The notes: generated from the sequence alone by a model not told the origin. Positions 45,931-55,160 are shown, counted from the first letter of the stretch. The stretch: 64,000 nucleotides of DNA from Pigmentiphaga litoralis (GCF_014651835.1 NZ_BMXQ01000001.1:1054001-1118000); one strand, 5' to 3'. Translations and numbers: made by a program.

Positions 45931-46797
45931 ATGTTGGGATGGATTTTTGGCCGCGGTGCGTCGACGACGCAGGTGGCTCAGGTACAGGCACGCATTACAC
46001 CCGAATTATGGACCCAAACGGTCCGTGGGCATGGGTTTCTGGCCCGGTTGAGCCAATCGGAAACGGAAGAGCTGAAATCGCGTTGCGCCTGGTTCCTTGC
46101 CAGCAAATCGATGACCGGCGCCGGTGGTTTCGTGCTGGATGATGCGACCTGCCTATCGATCGCGGTCCAGGCCTGCCTGCCCATCCTCAAGCTCGATCCC
46201 CTGCTGTACCACGGCTGGAACGAAATCATCGTCTACCCGGCCGGTTTCCTGATTCCCCGAGAGGAAATGGATGAAGACGGCGTGGTGCACGAGTACGTGC
46301 AGGAGGCCGCCGGCGAAGCCTGGGACGGGGGACCGGTCGTGCTGTCATGGGAAGACGCCGCGCCACGCGAGGCCGACCTGGACACCGAGGGCGAGCCCAC
46401 CCATGCCTTCAATGTGGTGGTGCATGAGTTCGCGCACAAGCTGGACCTGATCGATGGCGAGCCCGACGGCATGCCTGCGCTCGACGCCCATCCAGACCTG
46501 CGGCCGCGAGCATGGCAGCAGGTGATAACGGCAAGTTATGAGGCGTTCAATGACCAGCTCGACGCCATCGAAGCAGCGATCCCGGACAATGTGGACCCGG
46601 AGTCCGACGAGGCCGACGCCTGGTATGGGCAGTTGCCGATGGACCCGTATGCGGCGACCGACATCGCCGAATTCTTTGCGGTCAGCTCGGAAGCGTTCTT
46701 TGTCAGGCCGGCGCCGCTGCGGGCGGCGTACCCGGACTGGTATGCGCTGCTGGCGGCCTATTACCGGCAAGACCCGCTGGGCGGGTCCCGCCCGTAA
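45931..46797 (+). CDS. mtfA: Zinc-dependent peptidase MtfA
   Basis: The 288-residue product is the MtfA family aminopeptidase. The zinc site HEFAHKLD (HExxH) lies at about residues 165-172, the third ligand Glu is in DIAEFFAVSSEAFF, and the N-terminal half shows SRCAWFLASKSMTGAGG. E. coli MtfA binds the repressor Mlc and so affects glucose uptake. It is divergent from relA across 66 bp and converges on the RidA gene. Confidence 0.92.
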   Translation: MLGWIFGRGASTTQVAQVQARITPELWTQTVRGHGFLARLSQSETEELKSRCAWFLASKSMTGAGGFVLDDATCLSIAVQACLPILKLDPLLYHGWNEIIVYPAGFLIPREEMDEDGVVHEYVQEAAGEAWDGGPVVLSWEDAAPREADLDTEGEPTHAFNVVVHEFAHKLDLIDGEPDGMPALDAHPDLRPRAWQQVITASYEAFNDQLDAIEAAIPDNVDPESDEADAWYGQLPMDPYAATDIAEFFAVSSEAFFVRPAPLRAAYPDWYALLAAYYRQDPLGGSRP

Positions 46798-46814
46798 CCT
46801 GCCGATCACTGCAT

Positions 46815-47162
46815 TCAGATCGCCGCGGTAATGACGATCTCGACCTTGTATTGCGGCGCGGCCAGCTTGGCTTCGACGGTGGCGCGGGCAGGCGTATTGC
46901 CGGCAGGCACCCAGGCATCCCACACGCCATTCATCTGGCTGAAGGTGGCGATGTCGGCCAGGAAGATCTCGGCGCGCAAGATCCTGGTCTTGTCGGTACC
47001 GGCTTCGGCCAGCAAGGCGTCGATGGCGGCCAGTACTTGGGTGGTCTGACCGGCGACGTCTTGCGACGGGTCGCCCGCGACCTGGCCCGCCAGGTAGGCA
47101 ACGTTGCCGTGGACAACCATTTCAGACATCCGTTTGCCGGTGTGGAAGCGCTTGAGACTCAT
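46815..47162 (-). CDS. RidA/YjgF/YER057c family enamine/imine deaminase
   Basis: The 115-residue protein has the RidA fold: GNVAYLAGQVAGDPSQDV, ILRAEIFLADIATFSQMN and NTPARATVEAKLAAPQYKVEI with the conserved Arg that binds the substrate carboxylate. RidA relatives hydrolyse reactive enamines and imines; RutC does so in pyrimidine breakdown. AAGGAATTCC lies before the ATG. It is 71 bp downstream of the AtzH-like gene and is probably the last gene of the ring-opening operon, a role that fits N-heterocycle breakdown. Confidence 0.9.
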   Translation of the reverse strand: MSLKRFHTGKRMSEMVVHGNVAYLAGQVAGDPSQDVAGQTTQVLAAIDALLAEAGTDKTRILRAEIFLADIATFSQMNGVWDAWVPAGNTPARATVEAKLAAPQYKVEIVITAAI

Positions 47163-47233
47163 GGAATTCCTTGAACGTGAGGGAAAGAGGAACGCGGCAG
47201 CGAGTTTAGCAGCGACCGCGCCGCGCTTGACGC

Positions 47234-47626
47234 TCAGGCCTTGGGCGCTTCCATCAGGCTCACGTGCGCAGCGACCACACGCCAGCCTTCGTCCATCCGC
47301 ACCCAGGTCTGGGTCTGGCGGCCGATACGCGGGGTCGATTCGCGGGTGAACTCCACATTGGCGACGGCATAGTCGCGGCCAAAGGTGGTGACCGACTTGG
47401 CCGAAATCGTGCGCGACAGGCCAACCGACGGGCGGGCATTGCGAAAGTCCTGGATGGCCTGAAAGCCGTACAGGTTTTCGCCGGCGCCGTATCGCAGCGT
47501 GTGCGGCGAATGCCAGAACAGGCGGTCGAGCACCTCGACGTCATTGGTGACCAGCGCCTGTTCGTATTCGGCAAACACGGCTTCGACTTCGGCCAGGGTC
47601 TCGGGATGATTGATTTCTGGGGACAT
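47234..47626 (-). CDS. AtzH-like (DUF3225, NTF2-fold) protein
   Basis: The 130-residue product matches the AtzH/HpxZ family: AEVEAVFAEYEQALVTNDVE, LFWHSPHTLRYGAGENLYGF and RIGRQTQTWVRMDEGWRVVA. AtzH is the small partner of the amidase AtzE in cyanuric acid breakdown (1-carboxybiuret hydrolase). An amidase-signature gene and an AtzD-family gene lie in the same operon, so a complex with that amidase is a strong prediction. The start at 47626 fits the family N-terminus. Confidence 0.85.
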   Translation of the reverse strand: MSPEINHPETLAEVEAVFAEYEQALVTNDVEVLDRLFWHSPHTLRYGAGENLYGFQAIQDFRNARPSVGLSRTISAKSVTTFGRDYAVANVEFTRESTPRIGRQTQTWVRMDEGWRVVAAHVSLMEAPKA

Positions 47627-47655
47627 GAAAAGCGCCTGAAAATTTGAGGAGGGAA

Positions 47656-48429
47656 TTACTTGCCGCCCCAGTGGACGAAACGGCGTTCGGCCACCAGGAA
47701 CAGCAGATTGAGGACGTAACCGAGCGCGCCCGCGGCAAAGATCGCGGCATACATTTCGGGCATATCGAAGACCATCTGCGCGTTCATGATGCGCTGGCCC
47801 AGCCCGTCGGTCGAACCGATGAACATCTCGGCCACGATCACGATCACCAGCGCCAGCGACACACCCGACCGCATGCCCACGAAGGTCTGCGGCAGCGACT
47901 CCCACAGGGTCACATCGCGCAGCACCTTGAACGATGATGCACCCATGACCTTGGCGGCAAGCTGGCGCTGCTTGCGCGCGTTCATCACACCATACGACAC
48001 GTTGAACAGGATGCCCAGGCCGGCGCCAAAGGCGGCCACCGCAATCTTGGTCGCCTCCCCTACCCCGAACAGCACCAGGAACAAGGGGAACATGGCCGAA
48101 GCGGGCGTCGAGCGGAAAAAGTCGATCGCGAATTCGAGCGAACGATAAACGCGTTCGGATGATCCGAGCAAGATGCCCAGCGGGACCGCAATGACCGTGG
48201 CAATGATGAAGGACGCAAAGGTACGCACGATGGTTTTGTAGAAATCGCCCCACAAGGTCCCTTGCGTGAGGCCCTTCCAGAACGCGGCCAGCGACTCGCC
48301 CGGCGACGGCAGCAGCACCGGGTCCACCAGCTTGACCTCGTGCGCGAACCACCACACAAAGATGATCAGCAGCGCACCGATCATCGGTTGCAGGCGCGAT
48401 GCCCAGCGGCGCGACAGGTGCGTGATCAT
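47656..48429 (-). CDS. ABC transporter permease (SsuC/TauC type)
   Basis: The 257-residue product has about six membrane segments and the BPD_transp_1 EAA loop region near ASSFKVLRDVTLWESLPQTF. It is of the NitT/TauT class, which imports taurine, sulfonates, nitrate or pyrimidine precursors. Its ATG overlaps the stop of the ATPase gene by four bases (48426-48429). Together with the next two genes it makes a complete importer in the ring-opening operon. Confidence 0.92.
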   Translation of the reverse strand: MITHLSRRWASRLQPMIGALLIIFVWWFAHEVKLVDPVLLPSPGESLAAFWKGLTQGTLWGDFYKTIVRTFASFIIATVIAVPLGILLGSSERVYRSLEFAIDFFRSTPASAMFPLFLVLFGVGEATKIAVAAFGAGLGILFNVSYGVMNARKQRQLAAKVMGASSFKVLRDVTLWESLPQTFVGMRSGVSLALVIVIVAEMFIGSTDGLGQRIMNAQMVFDMPEMYAAIFAAGALGYVLNLLFLVAERRFVHWGGK

Positions 48430-49277
48430 GGCTTGCGTACCTCGCGTTGAAAGACTTCCAGGCAATGACTCTTGACCCGGACAAACTCGGGTGTGACGGT
48501 GGTGTCGACGGTGCGGGGGCGCGGCGCATCGAAGGGCACGATCTCGCTCACATGGGTCGGCCGCTTGGTCAGCAGCAGCACGATGTCGGCCAGGCACACG
48601 GCTTCGTCCAGATCATGCGACACGAGCAGCGTGGTGGTTTGCCGCTCGATCAAAACCTTCTGCAATCGGTCACGCAGGAACAGCGTCATCTCGTAATCGA
48701 GCGCAGAAAAAGGCTCGTCCAGAAACAGCACTTCCGGTTCGACCACCAGCGCGCGCATGATCGACACCAGCTGCTGCTGGCCGCCAGACATCTCGTAGGG
48801 AAACCGGTTCAGATCGAGCTTGACGTCGAAACTGGCCAGCAGGCTTTCCACGCGCGCATCGCACTCGGCACGGCTCAGCCCCAGGAATTGGAGCGGATAG
48901 CGGATGTTGTCACGCGCACGCAGCCACGGAAACACGGCTTCGCGATAGTTCTGGAAGACGTAGCCGATGCGGCTTTCGCGCACCTCCTTGCCCTCGAACA
49001 GGATCTGGCCGCTGTCGTACGGCATGATCCCCGACATCATGTTGATGAGGGTGCTCTTGCCGCAGCCGTTGGGCCCGAAGATCGAAATGATCTTGCCCTT
49101 CGGAATGTCGAGGTCGAAGTTTTCGTACAGCGTGCCGCCTTCGAACCGCTTGGTCAGGCCCCGCACGGTAATGTGGGTGCCCGCCGGAAACCAGCGGTGG
49201 CCGGCGGCTGCGTCGTCCACCCGGGCCGGGGCAGCGCCGGGGCCGGAGGCGACGGCCTGGAGATGAGCTGCGCGCAT
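48426..49277 (-). CDS. ABC transporter ATP-binding protein (NitT/TauT type)
   Basis: The 283-residue ATPase has Walker A GPNGCGKST, Q loop in YVFQNYREAVFPW, signature MSGGQQQ, Walker B LFLDEPF and the H-loop SHDLDEAV. The first 30 residues are an extra Ala/Gly/Pro-rich leader not needed for the fold. The signature reads SGGQQQ, a common variant. It starts 14 bases after the binding-protein stop, on the same strand. Confidence 0.94.
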   Translation of the reverse strand: MRAAHLQAVASGPGAAPARVDDAAAGHRWFPAGTHITVRGLTKRFEGGTLYENFDLDIPKGKIISIFGPNGCGKSTLINMMSGIMPYDSGQILFEGKEVRESRIGYVFQNYREAVFPWLRARDNIRYPLQFLGLSRAECDARVESLLASFDVKLDLNRFPYEMSGGQQQLVSIMRALVVEPEVLFLDEPFSALDYEMTLFLRDRLQKVLIERQTTTLLVSHDLDEAVCLADIVLLLTKRPTHVSEIVPFDAPRPRTVDTTVTPEFVRVKSHCLEVFQREVRKP

Positions 49278-49291
49278 GACGTTGCCTTGGA

Positions 49292-50272
49292 TCAGAATTT
49301 CTTGATGAAAGTGGCGGTATCGATCTTGTCCTTGACTACGCCCAGGCTCACGCCAATGTCGACGAATTTCTGGAAGGACGTGAGATCGGCTGGCGACATG
49401 TCGCTGACCATGACGATCTTGGCCAGCGGTACCGTGGGCGCCAGGGCCGCGGGCGTGTTCATGTCCTGCGCCAGGTAGTCACGCACCTTGGGATCGGTGT
49501 TGGCATCCTTGGCGCCCTTGGCCCAGGCGGCGGCAAAGCGCTTGGCCAGGTCCGGGTTGTCGGCCAGCAGCTTGCCCGAAATGGCTGCGCCCGCGGCAAA
49601 GGCCAGTGCGTCCTTGTTGCCCAGCAGGTGCGTCGAGATCACGCCGGCTTCCAGACGCCGTCCAACGCCTTGCGCAATGATGTTGCTGGCGATGGGTTCG
49701 AGCGTGTAGCCGCCGTCGAACTGGCCGCCCTGCAATGCGCCCAGGTGCACGCTCAGTTGCTGCTCCTGGATGGTGTAGTCCTTGTTTTCTTCCAGGCCGA
49801 TGGCCTTGAGCACGGCGCGCGCGCTGCCGATGTTGGCCGGGCCGGGCGCCGAGAACAGTTTTGCGCCCTTCAGGTCCTTGAGGGACTTGGCGGTGCTGGC
49901 CGTCTTGACCACGAATTGTTCGGTGATGTACTGCGCGTTCTGGCCGTTGAGTGCGATGTAGCTGAGCGTGTTGGGGCGGCGCGCGTTGATGTTGGCGCCT
50001 TCGAGCGTGACGAGGTTGGACGCGATGTCGATGGTGCCGGCGACCAGTGATTGCACGATCAGCGGATGGTTGGCCAGGGGCACGGTTTCGACTTCGATGC
50101 CCGCGTCCTTGAAGTAGCCGCGATGCAGGGCGACAAAATAGGGCAAGGCGGAGCTGGACGGGAAGACTCCGACCTTGACCTTGTCGGCGGCGCTGGCGGG
50201 CGCGGCAAAGAGCCCCGCGATCAGCAAAGCGGCGGTCCCGACGGCGGCGGTAAAACCATGACGAAGTTTCAT
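49292..50272 (-). CDS. ABC transporter substrate-binding protein (NMT1-like)
   Basis: The 326-residue periplasmic protein has a signal peptide (about 1-28, ending APASA) and NMT1/SsuA-like lobes: VGVFPSSSALPYFVALHRGYF, GTIDIASNLVTLEG and KGAKLFSAPGPANIGSARAV. AAGGA seven bases upstream supports the ATG at 50272 over a TTG at 50287. The VOC gene's stop lies inside this ribosome site, so translation is probably coupled. The ligand is presumably the N-heterocycle handled by the operon. Confidence 0.92.
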   Translation of the reverse strand: MKLRHGFTAAVGTAALLIAGLFAAPASAADKVKVGVFPSSSALPYFVALHRGYFKDAGIEVETVPLANHPLIVQSLVAGTIDIASNLVTLEGANINARRPNTLSYIALNGQNAQYITEQFVVKTASTAKSLKDLKGAKLFSAPGPANIGSARAVLKAIGLEENKDYTIQEQQLSVHLGALQGGQFDGGYTLEPIASNIIAQGVGRRLEAGVISTHLLGNKDALAFAAGAAISGKLLADNPDLAKRFAAAWAKGAKDANTDPKVRDYLAQDMNTPAALAPTVPLAKIVMVSDMSPADLTSFQKFVDIGVSLGVVKDKIDTATFIKKF

Positions 50273-50283
50273 GACAACATCCT

Positions 50284-50847
50284 TCAATTCAAGAGGGTGA
50301 GCAGGTCGGGATACTTCAGGGGGTCGAAAAAAGTCGCGCCTGCCACGTAGCCGCAGCCGGGCGACATGTCGGGCAAGGGAAGTTCGGTGGTGGTGCCATC
50401 GGCGGCGGTGCGGGTGCCGCCTTCGATACTGCCCTCAAAGGTCAGTTCGATCTGCACGCCGCTGGGGTCATACACGAACAGCTGCCACAGCGTCGTGCCG
50501 GGCACGATGAACTCGCGCCAGGCCAGGCCCGCGGCCTTGAAGCGCGCGACGTAGTCATGAAAGCCCAGGCAGGCGACTGACAGGTGATCGATCGCGGCGG
50601 TACCCGCCGGGGCAATGCCTTCGGGGCCCAGCGCCGGCCCGCCGGCATACACATGGATGATGGCCTGGCCACCCGGTTGCGGGCAGGCCAGCCATGCGCC
50701 GGGGTAGCCAAAATCGGGGCGCGCGATTTCTTTCAGGCCCAGCACTTTGCACCAGAACTCGCGCGTGGCGTTTAGGTTCGACGTCTTGATCGCGACATGA
50801 AAGAGGCCAAGGATGGCGGCGCCGGGCGCGCGGTGCGCGGCGGTCAT
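50284..50847 (-). CDS. VOC superfamily (glyoxalase/dioxygenase-fold) protein
   Basis: The 187-residue product has one VOC module: metal-ligand candidates are His in LGLFHVAIKTS, His in AAIDHLSVACLG and Glu in GVQIELTFEGS. Such proteins act as glyoxalases, extradiol dioxygenases, isomerases or decarboxylases. No precise reaction can be read; in this operon it may process a product of the flavin monooxygenase, since the two genes overlap by four bases (50844-50847). Confidence 0.85.
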   Translation of the reverse strand: MTAAHRAPGAAILGLFHVAIKTSNLNATREFWCKVLGLKEIARPDFGYPGAWLACPQPGGQAIIHVYAGGPALGPEGIAPAGTAAIDHLSVACLGFHDYVARFKAAGLAWREFIVPGTTLWQLFVYDPSGVQIELTFEGSIEGGTRTAADGTTTELPLPDMSPGCGYVAGATFFDPLKYPDLLTLLN

Positions 50848-52043
50848 GAACCGACTCCCGGCAGCGTGACGTCGCGGTATAGGCGCGTCAGGTCGCCCAT
50901 GAAATCCGGTCCGGCCTTTTTCAATGTTCCGGCGACGGGGTCCGCGCCCGCCAGCATGGTGTCGCTGGCATCGAAGGACAGCTGCATCGTGAAGCGCACG
51001 CGTTCGCGGCGCGCGGCGTCCAGCTGGTCCAGCCAGTCGCGCGGCGAGGTGCCGGCCGCGATGCCGGCGCGCAGCAGATGCACCGCGCAGCAGGCGTCTT
51101 CAATGGCTTGCGTGGCGCCCTGCCCCAGCGTTGGCACCATGCCGTGGGCGGCGTCCCCCAGGTACATGACCTGCACGTCGGGCTCGGCGAAACGCATGTC
51201 GGATTCCTGCATGCGCGCCCAGTGCAGGGCGCCGGTATTCGCGCACACGGTGTCGATCAGCCAGGTGGCCTGGTCGCTGGGTAAGCCACCTTCGGGCGTG
51301 TAGGCCGCGCGCAGGAAGCCGGCGGTCTTGCAGGCGTCGGGCACGGGTTCATCGGCCGGGATCGGGAACGTTCCGGCGATATAGATGTGGGCCGACGGCA
51401 CGCGGAACGACAACAGCCGGTTGGGCCCGTTGAACCATTGTTCGTAATCGTCGATCAGTCCGGCGCTGGTATCGGGCACGAGCAGGCGGAAGATGGACAC
51501 GCCCAGCTGGCGCACCGCTGGCGTGCCCGCGAAGGTTTCGCGCGTTTGCGAGTAGCGGCCGTCGGCGGCAATCAGCAGATCGATGTCGTCAAGGACGCGC
51601 GGCTCGCCATGATGGGTGTAGTGCACGGTGGTCTTCGCGGCGGCGTTCGGGTCACGGGCAATGGTCTGGATCTCGCAGCCGTACTGGATGACATCCGCCG
51701 CTTCATTGCGCAGCACACTGTAGAGTTCGGACCAGCGGATGCGCACGCCATCGCAGTCGGCCACCCGGTCCAGCGGCAGGTCGAACAGCACGGTGCCGTC
51801 GGTCAGGGACACACGCCAGGTTTTCCAGGCAAAGCTGGCGGCGGCGATGGCATCGGCCAGTGTGGGCTCGGTCAGGCGCAGGGCCTTGACGGCATTGGGG
51901 CCGATGTTCAGGCCGGTGCCGGATTCGGAATGGTCGTCTTGCAGGACCCGTTCCAGGCAGACCGTGTCCACGCCCGGAATGTCCGCCAGGGACCGGGCCA
52001 GGATGCAGCCCGCCACGCCGGCGCCAATGATTGCGATTTTCAT
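50844..52043 (-). CDS. FAD-dependent monooxygenase (class A, UbiH/HpxO-like)
   Basis: The 399-residue product has the FAD motif IAIIGAGVAGCILARSL, the DG motif in LLIAADGRYSQTR and the GD motif YLGDAAHGMVPTLGQGATQA. These define class A flavoprotein hydroxylases such as salicylate hydroxylase and the urate hydroxylase HpxO. It probably hydroxylates an aromatic or heteroaromatic ring using NAD(P)H and O2. The ATG at 52043 gives the normal start; AAGGA lies 11 bases upstream. It is placed between the ring-opening genes and the VOC gene, and known cyanurate and barbiturate routes do not require it. Confidence 0.9.
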   Translation of the reverse strand: MKIAIIGAGVAGCILARSLADIPGVDTVCLERVLQDDHSESGTGLNIGPNAVKALRLTEPTLADAIAAASFAWKTWRVSLTDGTVLFDLPLDRVADCDGVRIRWSELYSVLRNEAADVIQYGCEIQTIARDPNAAAKTTVHYTHHGEPRVLDDIDLLIAADGRYSQTRETFAGTPAVRQLGVSIFRLLVPDTSAGLIDDYEQWFNGPNRLLSFRVPSAHIYIAGTFPIPADEPVPDACKTAGFLRAAYTPEGGLPSDQATWLIDTVCANTGALHWARMQESDMRFAEPDVQVMYLGDAAHGMVPTLGQGATQAIEDACCAVHLLRAGIAAGTSPRDWLDQLDAARRERVRFTMQLSFDASDTMLAGADPVAGTLKKAGPDFMGDLTRLYRDVTLPGVGS

Positions 52044-52182
52044 GCTGTAGGGATTCCTTGACGACTCGGGCGGGGGCGGCGCGCGCATGGGGCGGCCTGC
52101 CTACCCATCAGTACGCAAAAACGGTGCCATGCGCATGCGCCAAGGCGGGGCATGCAAGGCAAGTCGGTGCGCGTTGTCTTTC

Positions 52183-53754
52183 TCATGACAGGACGGGCCA
52201 TCGGTCGGCCCATGGGTGCGCGGCTTCGAAGGCGGCGGCGACGTCCAGCAGCAGCTGTTCGGCGCCCGTTGGCCCGATCAATTGAAAGCCGATGGGCATG
52301 CCGCTGCCGGCCGGCCTGGCCGGCAGATTGATGGCGGGCAAACCGGCCGCATTCACAAAGGCCGTGAAAACGGCATGACCGCGCGGCCCGACCGCTTGCC
52401 CGCCAATCGTGTCCGGATGGTTTTGCGCAGCTGGCCATGGCAAGGCGGCTGCACTAGGCAACAGCAGCAGGTCCGCCGTCGCAAAGCATGCAGACAGTTC
52501 GGCTTTCATGCGGCGCACCAGCGCCTGGGCGTTGAACAGGTCGGTGGCCGACAGGGCGCGGCCGGCGGCTGCCATGGCCTGCAGCGCGGGCGTCATGGCC
52601 GCGTCATTCACGGCTGCGCCGAAGGTGGCGTGCAGTGTCGCGGCCAGGCCAGTCTGGCTGATGACCGGCCAGGCCTGGCCGTTGAAGTCACGCACAATCG
52701 CCGGAGCGTTGCGTCTGTCAACGATATGGTTGAGGCCCGCAAGCATCTGGGCGACCTCGTTGACGCTGGCCGAAATGGCCGGATCAACCGGGTCCCCGGC
52801 AAATTCTGGCCAATAGGCGATACGCAGCGGCCCGCTCTGCACCACCTTGGGTTGCTCGATGTTGGTGCAAGAGCGCGCAGGGGCAGGCGCAGCGGCCGGG
52901 GCGGCGACATCGTGATCGGCTGCATCGCGATCGCTGGCAAGGCGGGCGACGGGCAGGCTGCCGCCCGTCAGCAGACGCAGCACTGCTGCAGCATCGGCCA
53001 CGGTGCGGGTGATCGGGCCGATCACTTCCATGCCGGGCAGAATCTCGGGCAGGCCGCGTTCGCGCGGCACAGTGCCCTCCCCCGGCTTGAACCCGACCAG
53101 TCCGGTATGCGAGCACGGCCGCCGGATCGAGCCGCCACCATCGGTGCCAATCGCCACCGGCGCGATACCCGCAGCCACACAGGCCACGGCGCCGCCGCTC
53201 GATCCGCCCGGGGTCATCGACCGGTCCCAGGGATTGACGGTCGGCCCGAACAGCAGGTTGTCGGTATAGCCCTGCAGCGTGAATTCGGGCACGTTGGTCT
53301 TGCCGATCACGATCATGCCGGCGGCGCGCAGCCGTTCCACGGCCAGTTCGTCGTGGTCAGGCTGGTACGCGGCATACAGGCGGCTGCCCCAGGTGCATGG
53401 CAGACCTTGAACCGGAATGTTGTCCTTGACGGTAAACGGCACGCCATCAAGGGCGGACAGCGGCGTCCCGGCACGCCAGCGCGCGGCGCTTGCTTCAGCG
53501 TCAGTTGCCGCGTCGTCCAGGCGATGGCTGATGACAGCGTTGAGTTGCGGGTTCACGGCAGCCATGCGGTCCGCGATGGCTTGCAATGCCTGCACGGGTG
53601 TCAGGGTGCCGGCCGCGAAATGCGCGCCAAGCTCGATGGCAGACAGTTGCCATGCGGGGGACGAAGGCGGATGCAGCCGCGACGGCAAGGTCGGATCCGA
53701 CGGCGCGTGCGCCAAAGGCCGCACGTCTGGACGCGTGGAACCGGCTTCACTCAT
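52183..53754 (-). CDS. Amidase-signature family hydrolase (AtzE/ureidomalonase-like candidate)
   Basis: The 523-residue enzyme has the catalytic Lys in GVPFTVKDNIPVQG, the cis-Ser in TPGGSSGGAVACVAAG and the nucleophile Ser in IGTDGGGSIRRPCSH. Both 1-carboxybiuret hydrolase (AtzE) and ureidomalonase are amidase-signature enzymes that follow ring opening by AtzD or barbiturase. The N-terminal 35 residues are a Pro/Ser-rich extension, and an Ala-rich insertion lies near residues 265-295. Its ATG overlaps the stop of the ring-opening amidohydrolase by four bases, which ties the two reactions together. Confidence 0.9.
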   Translation of the reverse strand: MSEAGSTRPDVRPLAHAPSDPTLPSRLHPPSSPAWQLSAIELGAHFAAGTLTPVQALQAIADRMAAVNPQLNAVISHRLDDAATDAEASAARWRAGTPLSALDGVPFTVKDNIPVQGLPCTWGSRLYAAYQPDHDELAVERLRAAGMIVIGKTNVPEFTLQGYTDNLLFGPTVNPWDRSMTPGGSSGGAVACVAAGIAPVAIGTDGGGSIRRPCSHTGLVGFKPGEGTVPRERGLPEILPGMEVIGPITRTVADAAAVLRLLTGGSLPVARLASDRDAADHDVAAPAAAPAPARSCTNIEQPKVVQSGPLRIAYWPEFAGDPVDPAISASVNEVAQMLAGLNHIVDRRNAPAIVRDFNGQAWPVISQTGLAATLHATFGAAVNDAAMTPALQAMAAAGRALSATDLFNAQALVRRMKAELSACFATADLLLLPSAAALPWPAAQNHPDTIGGQAVGPRGHAVFTAFVNAAGLPAINLPARPAGSGMPIGFQLIGPTGAEQLLLDVAAAFEAAHPWADRWPVLS

Positions 53755-54902
53755 GCCATGCCCGCCGCGATCACCGCCACCAGTCCGCCGCCATCGGGTC
53801 CTTGATGTTCCGCTCCCCCCGACACGAACAGTCGTCCGTCTCCCAGCACGCCGGCGACCAGCGCGCCGACCGCGCCACGGATGTGCCGCTGCGCATTGAT
53901 GTCGGTGTCATCCAGCATGGTGTGGCGGGCGCCGCGGATCTGGCCGCGGCGATCGGGTTCGCACTTGACGAGCACGGCGGCGATACGCTCGCGGTCGGCC
54001 TCGGCAACCTGGGGACGCGCTGCGATGCCCAGCCGATCCAGCGCCGCGCCCACCGCAGGCAGGTCCAGCGCGTCGCGCATCGGCGCATGCGCGATCTGCA
54101 ACGGGCCCGACCAGCGTGTCGAGTTGCCGAGCACGATGACTTCGTTGCATGTCACCTCGACCCCTGAGGACACGCTGGCGCGGTTGCACGCGATCGAAAA
54201 ATCGGACAGCAGCGCCGCGTCGGTTGTTGACGCGGGCAGCTCGCCCAGGGCCAGCGCAATGCCAAACGCCCCGGCGGCACGCGACAAGGCCATCGACCGA
54301 TTGGCATCGGTGGTCACGACGGACTGGCCACGGGCCAGGGCGTCCTGGACGCGCGCCGACGTGATGCACGGACACTTGACCTGCACGAACTCGATATCAC
54401 GGGGGTCGGTCAGGCCGGCGTCGGCCATGGCCGCGCGCACGGCGGCTGCCACGCTTTCTACCTGCGCCCATCGGCCAACCGCCTCGGCCGGCAAGGCCGC
54501 GGTAAAGGCTGTGCCGATCGCGAGCGAACCGTTGACGTTGTCAACCAGTTTTGCCGAGGCGTCGCCGGCGGCCGACACAGCGCTGTCTACCCGTGTGTCG
54601 ACCGTGCGGCGCGCGAACACCGTGAAGTGCGGGCTGAGCACCCCTTCCGTTCCACCGGACAGCACACAGGGAATACGCGCAGCCACTGCCTCGGCAGACT
54701 CGCCGGTATGGCGTGCCAGCAGCGCCATCAGCGACTGCGTGAAATAGCCGCGCGTGAAATCGTTGACGCCGCCGTTGCCCTCTGTCTTGCCGATGAAGGC
54801 GACAATGTCGCGAGCCCGCAGTTCGCCCCGATCGATCAGGTCGGCCAGGGCCGAGACGTCGCCCGGATGGGCCATGGGAAGTCGGTAGACAAAAGTTTGC
54901 AT
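53751..54902 (-). CDS. Ring-opening amidohydrolase (cyanuric acid hydrolase/barbiturase family)
   Basis: The 383-residue product belongs to the small family holding only cyanuric acid amidohydrolase (AtzD/TrzD) and barbiturase. Its three-fold repeat is visible: IGKTEGNGGVNDFTRGY and LSGGTEGVLSP in the first, VQVKCPCIT and NRSMALSRAAGAFG in the second, LVKCEPDRRGQIRG and FVSGGAEHQGPDGGG in the third. Together these give the Lys-Ser pairs of the family and the C-terminal metal loop. It hydrolyses a six-membered cyclic amide. Which ring it prefers cannot be told by eye. It is the first gene of the minus-strand operon. Confidence 0.92.
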   Translation of the reverse strand: MQTFVYRLPMAHPGDVSALADLIDRGELRARDIVAFIGKTEGNGGVNDFTRGYFTQSLMALLARHTGESAEAVAARIPCVLSGGTEGVLSPHFTVFARRTVDTRVDSAVSAAGDASAKLVDNVNGSLAIGTAFTAALPAEAVGRWAQVESVAAAVRAAMADAGLTDPRDIEFVQVKCPCITSARVQDALARGQSVVTTDANRSMALSRAAGAFGIALALGELPASTTDAALLSDFSIACNRASVSSGVEVTCNEVIVLGNSTRWSGPLQIAHAPMRDALDLPAVGAALDRLGIAARPQVAEADRERIAAVLVKCEPDRRGQIRGARHTMLDDTDINAQRHIRGAVGALVAGVLGDGRLFVSGGAEHQGPDGGGLVAVIAAGMA

Positions 54903-55002
54903 GGAATTCAAAAGTGGATTTGCGCCGCAACACCCACAGTCTGCGCACGACGCTACCCGCCGCATAGCGCAATAAAACGCTCGGACCGAGCGCAAATTGT
55001 GT

Positions 55003-55017
55003 GCGGTGCAATACCGC
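55003..55017. promoter_or_regulatory. Short dyad upstream of ring-opening operon
   Basis: GCGGT-N5-ACCGC forms an inverted repeat about 100 bp upstream of the ring-opening amidohydrolase start. It lies in the 320-bp divergent region 54903-55222 and may be a regulator site for the minus-strand operon. Support is positional. Confidence 0.25.
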
Positions 55018-55131
55018 CCGAAAAATGCGCCAACACGATGCATGCAGGCGCATGCGTGGTGCAGAAAAACCCGGCGACTTTCCTGGGCGGCACCACCTTA
55101 GCGCGTGCGAAATCAACCCCTGCAAATACCG

Positions 55132-55160
55132 TTGACACCGACAAAATCCATCAGTAGGCT
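55132..55160 (+). promoter_or_regulatory. Sigma-70 type promoter of the TRAP/molybdenum hydroxylase operon
   Basis: TTGACA at 55132-55137 and TAGGCT at 55155-55160 are 17 bp apart and face the gene at 55223. The -35 is a full match, the -10 matches only at T, A and final T. The -10 lies inside the first copy of a repeated dyad (55151-55162), so the promoter is probably repressed by whatever binds it. Confidence 0.6.

Noticed and set aside
54990-55010. Possible sigma-54 promoter for the ring-opening operon (minus strand, CCGCAC-N5-TTGC)
   Set aside because: One of the invariant G residues of the -24 element is missing, so it does not meet the standard met by the prpB and 10667 promoters.
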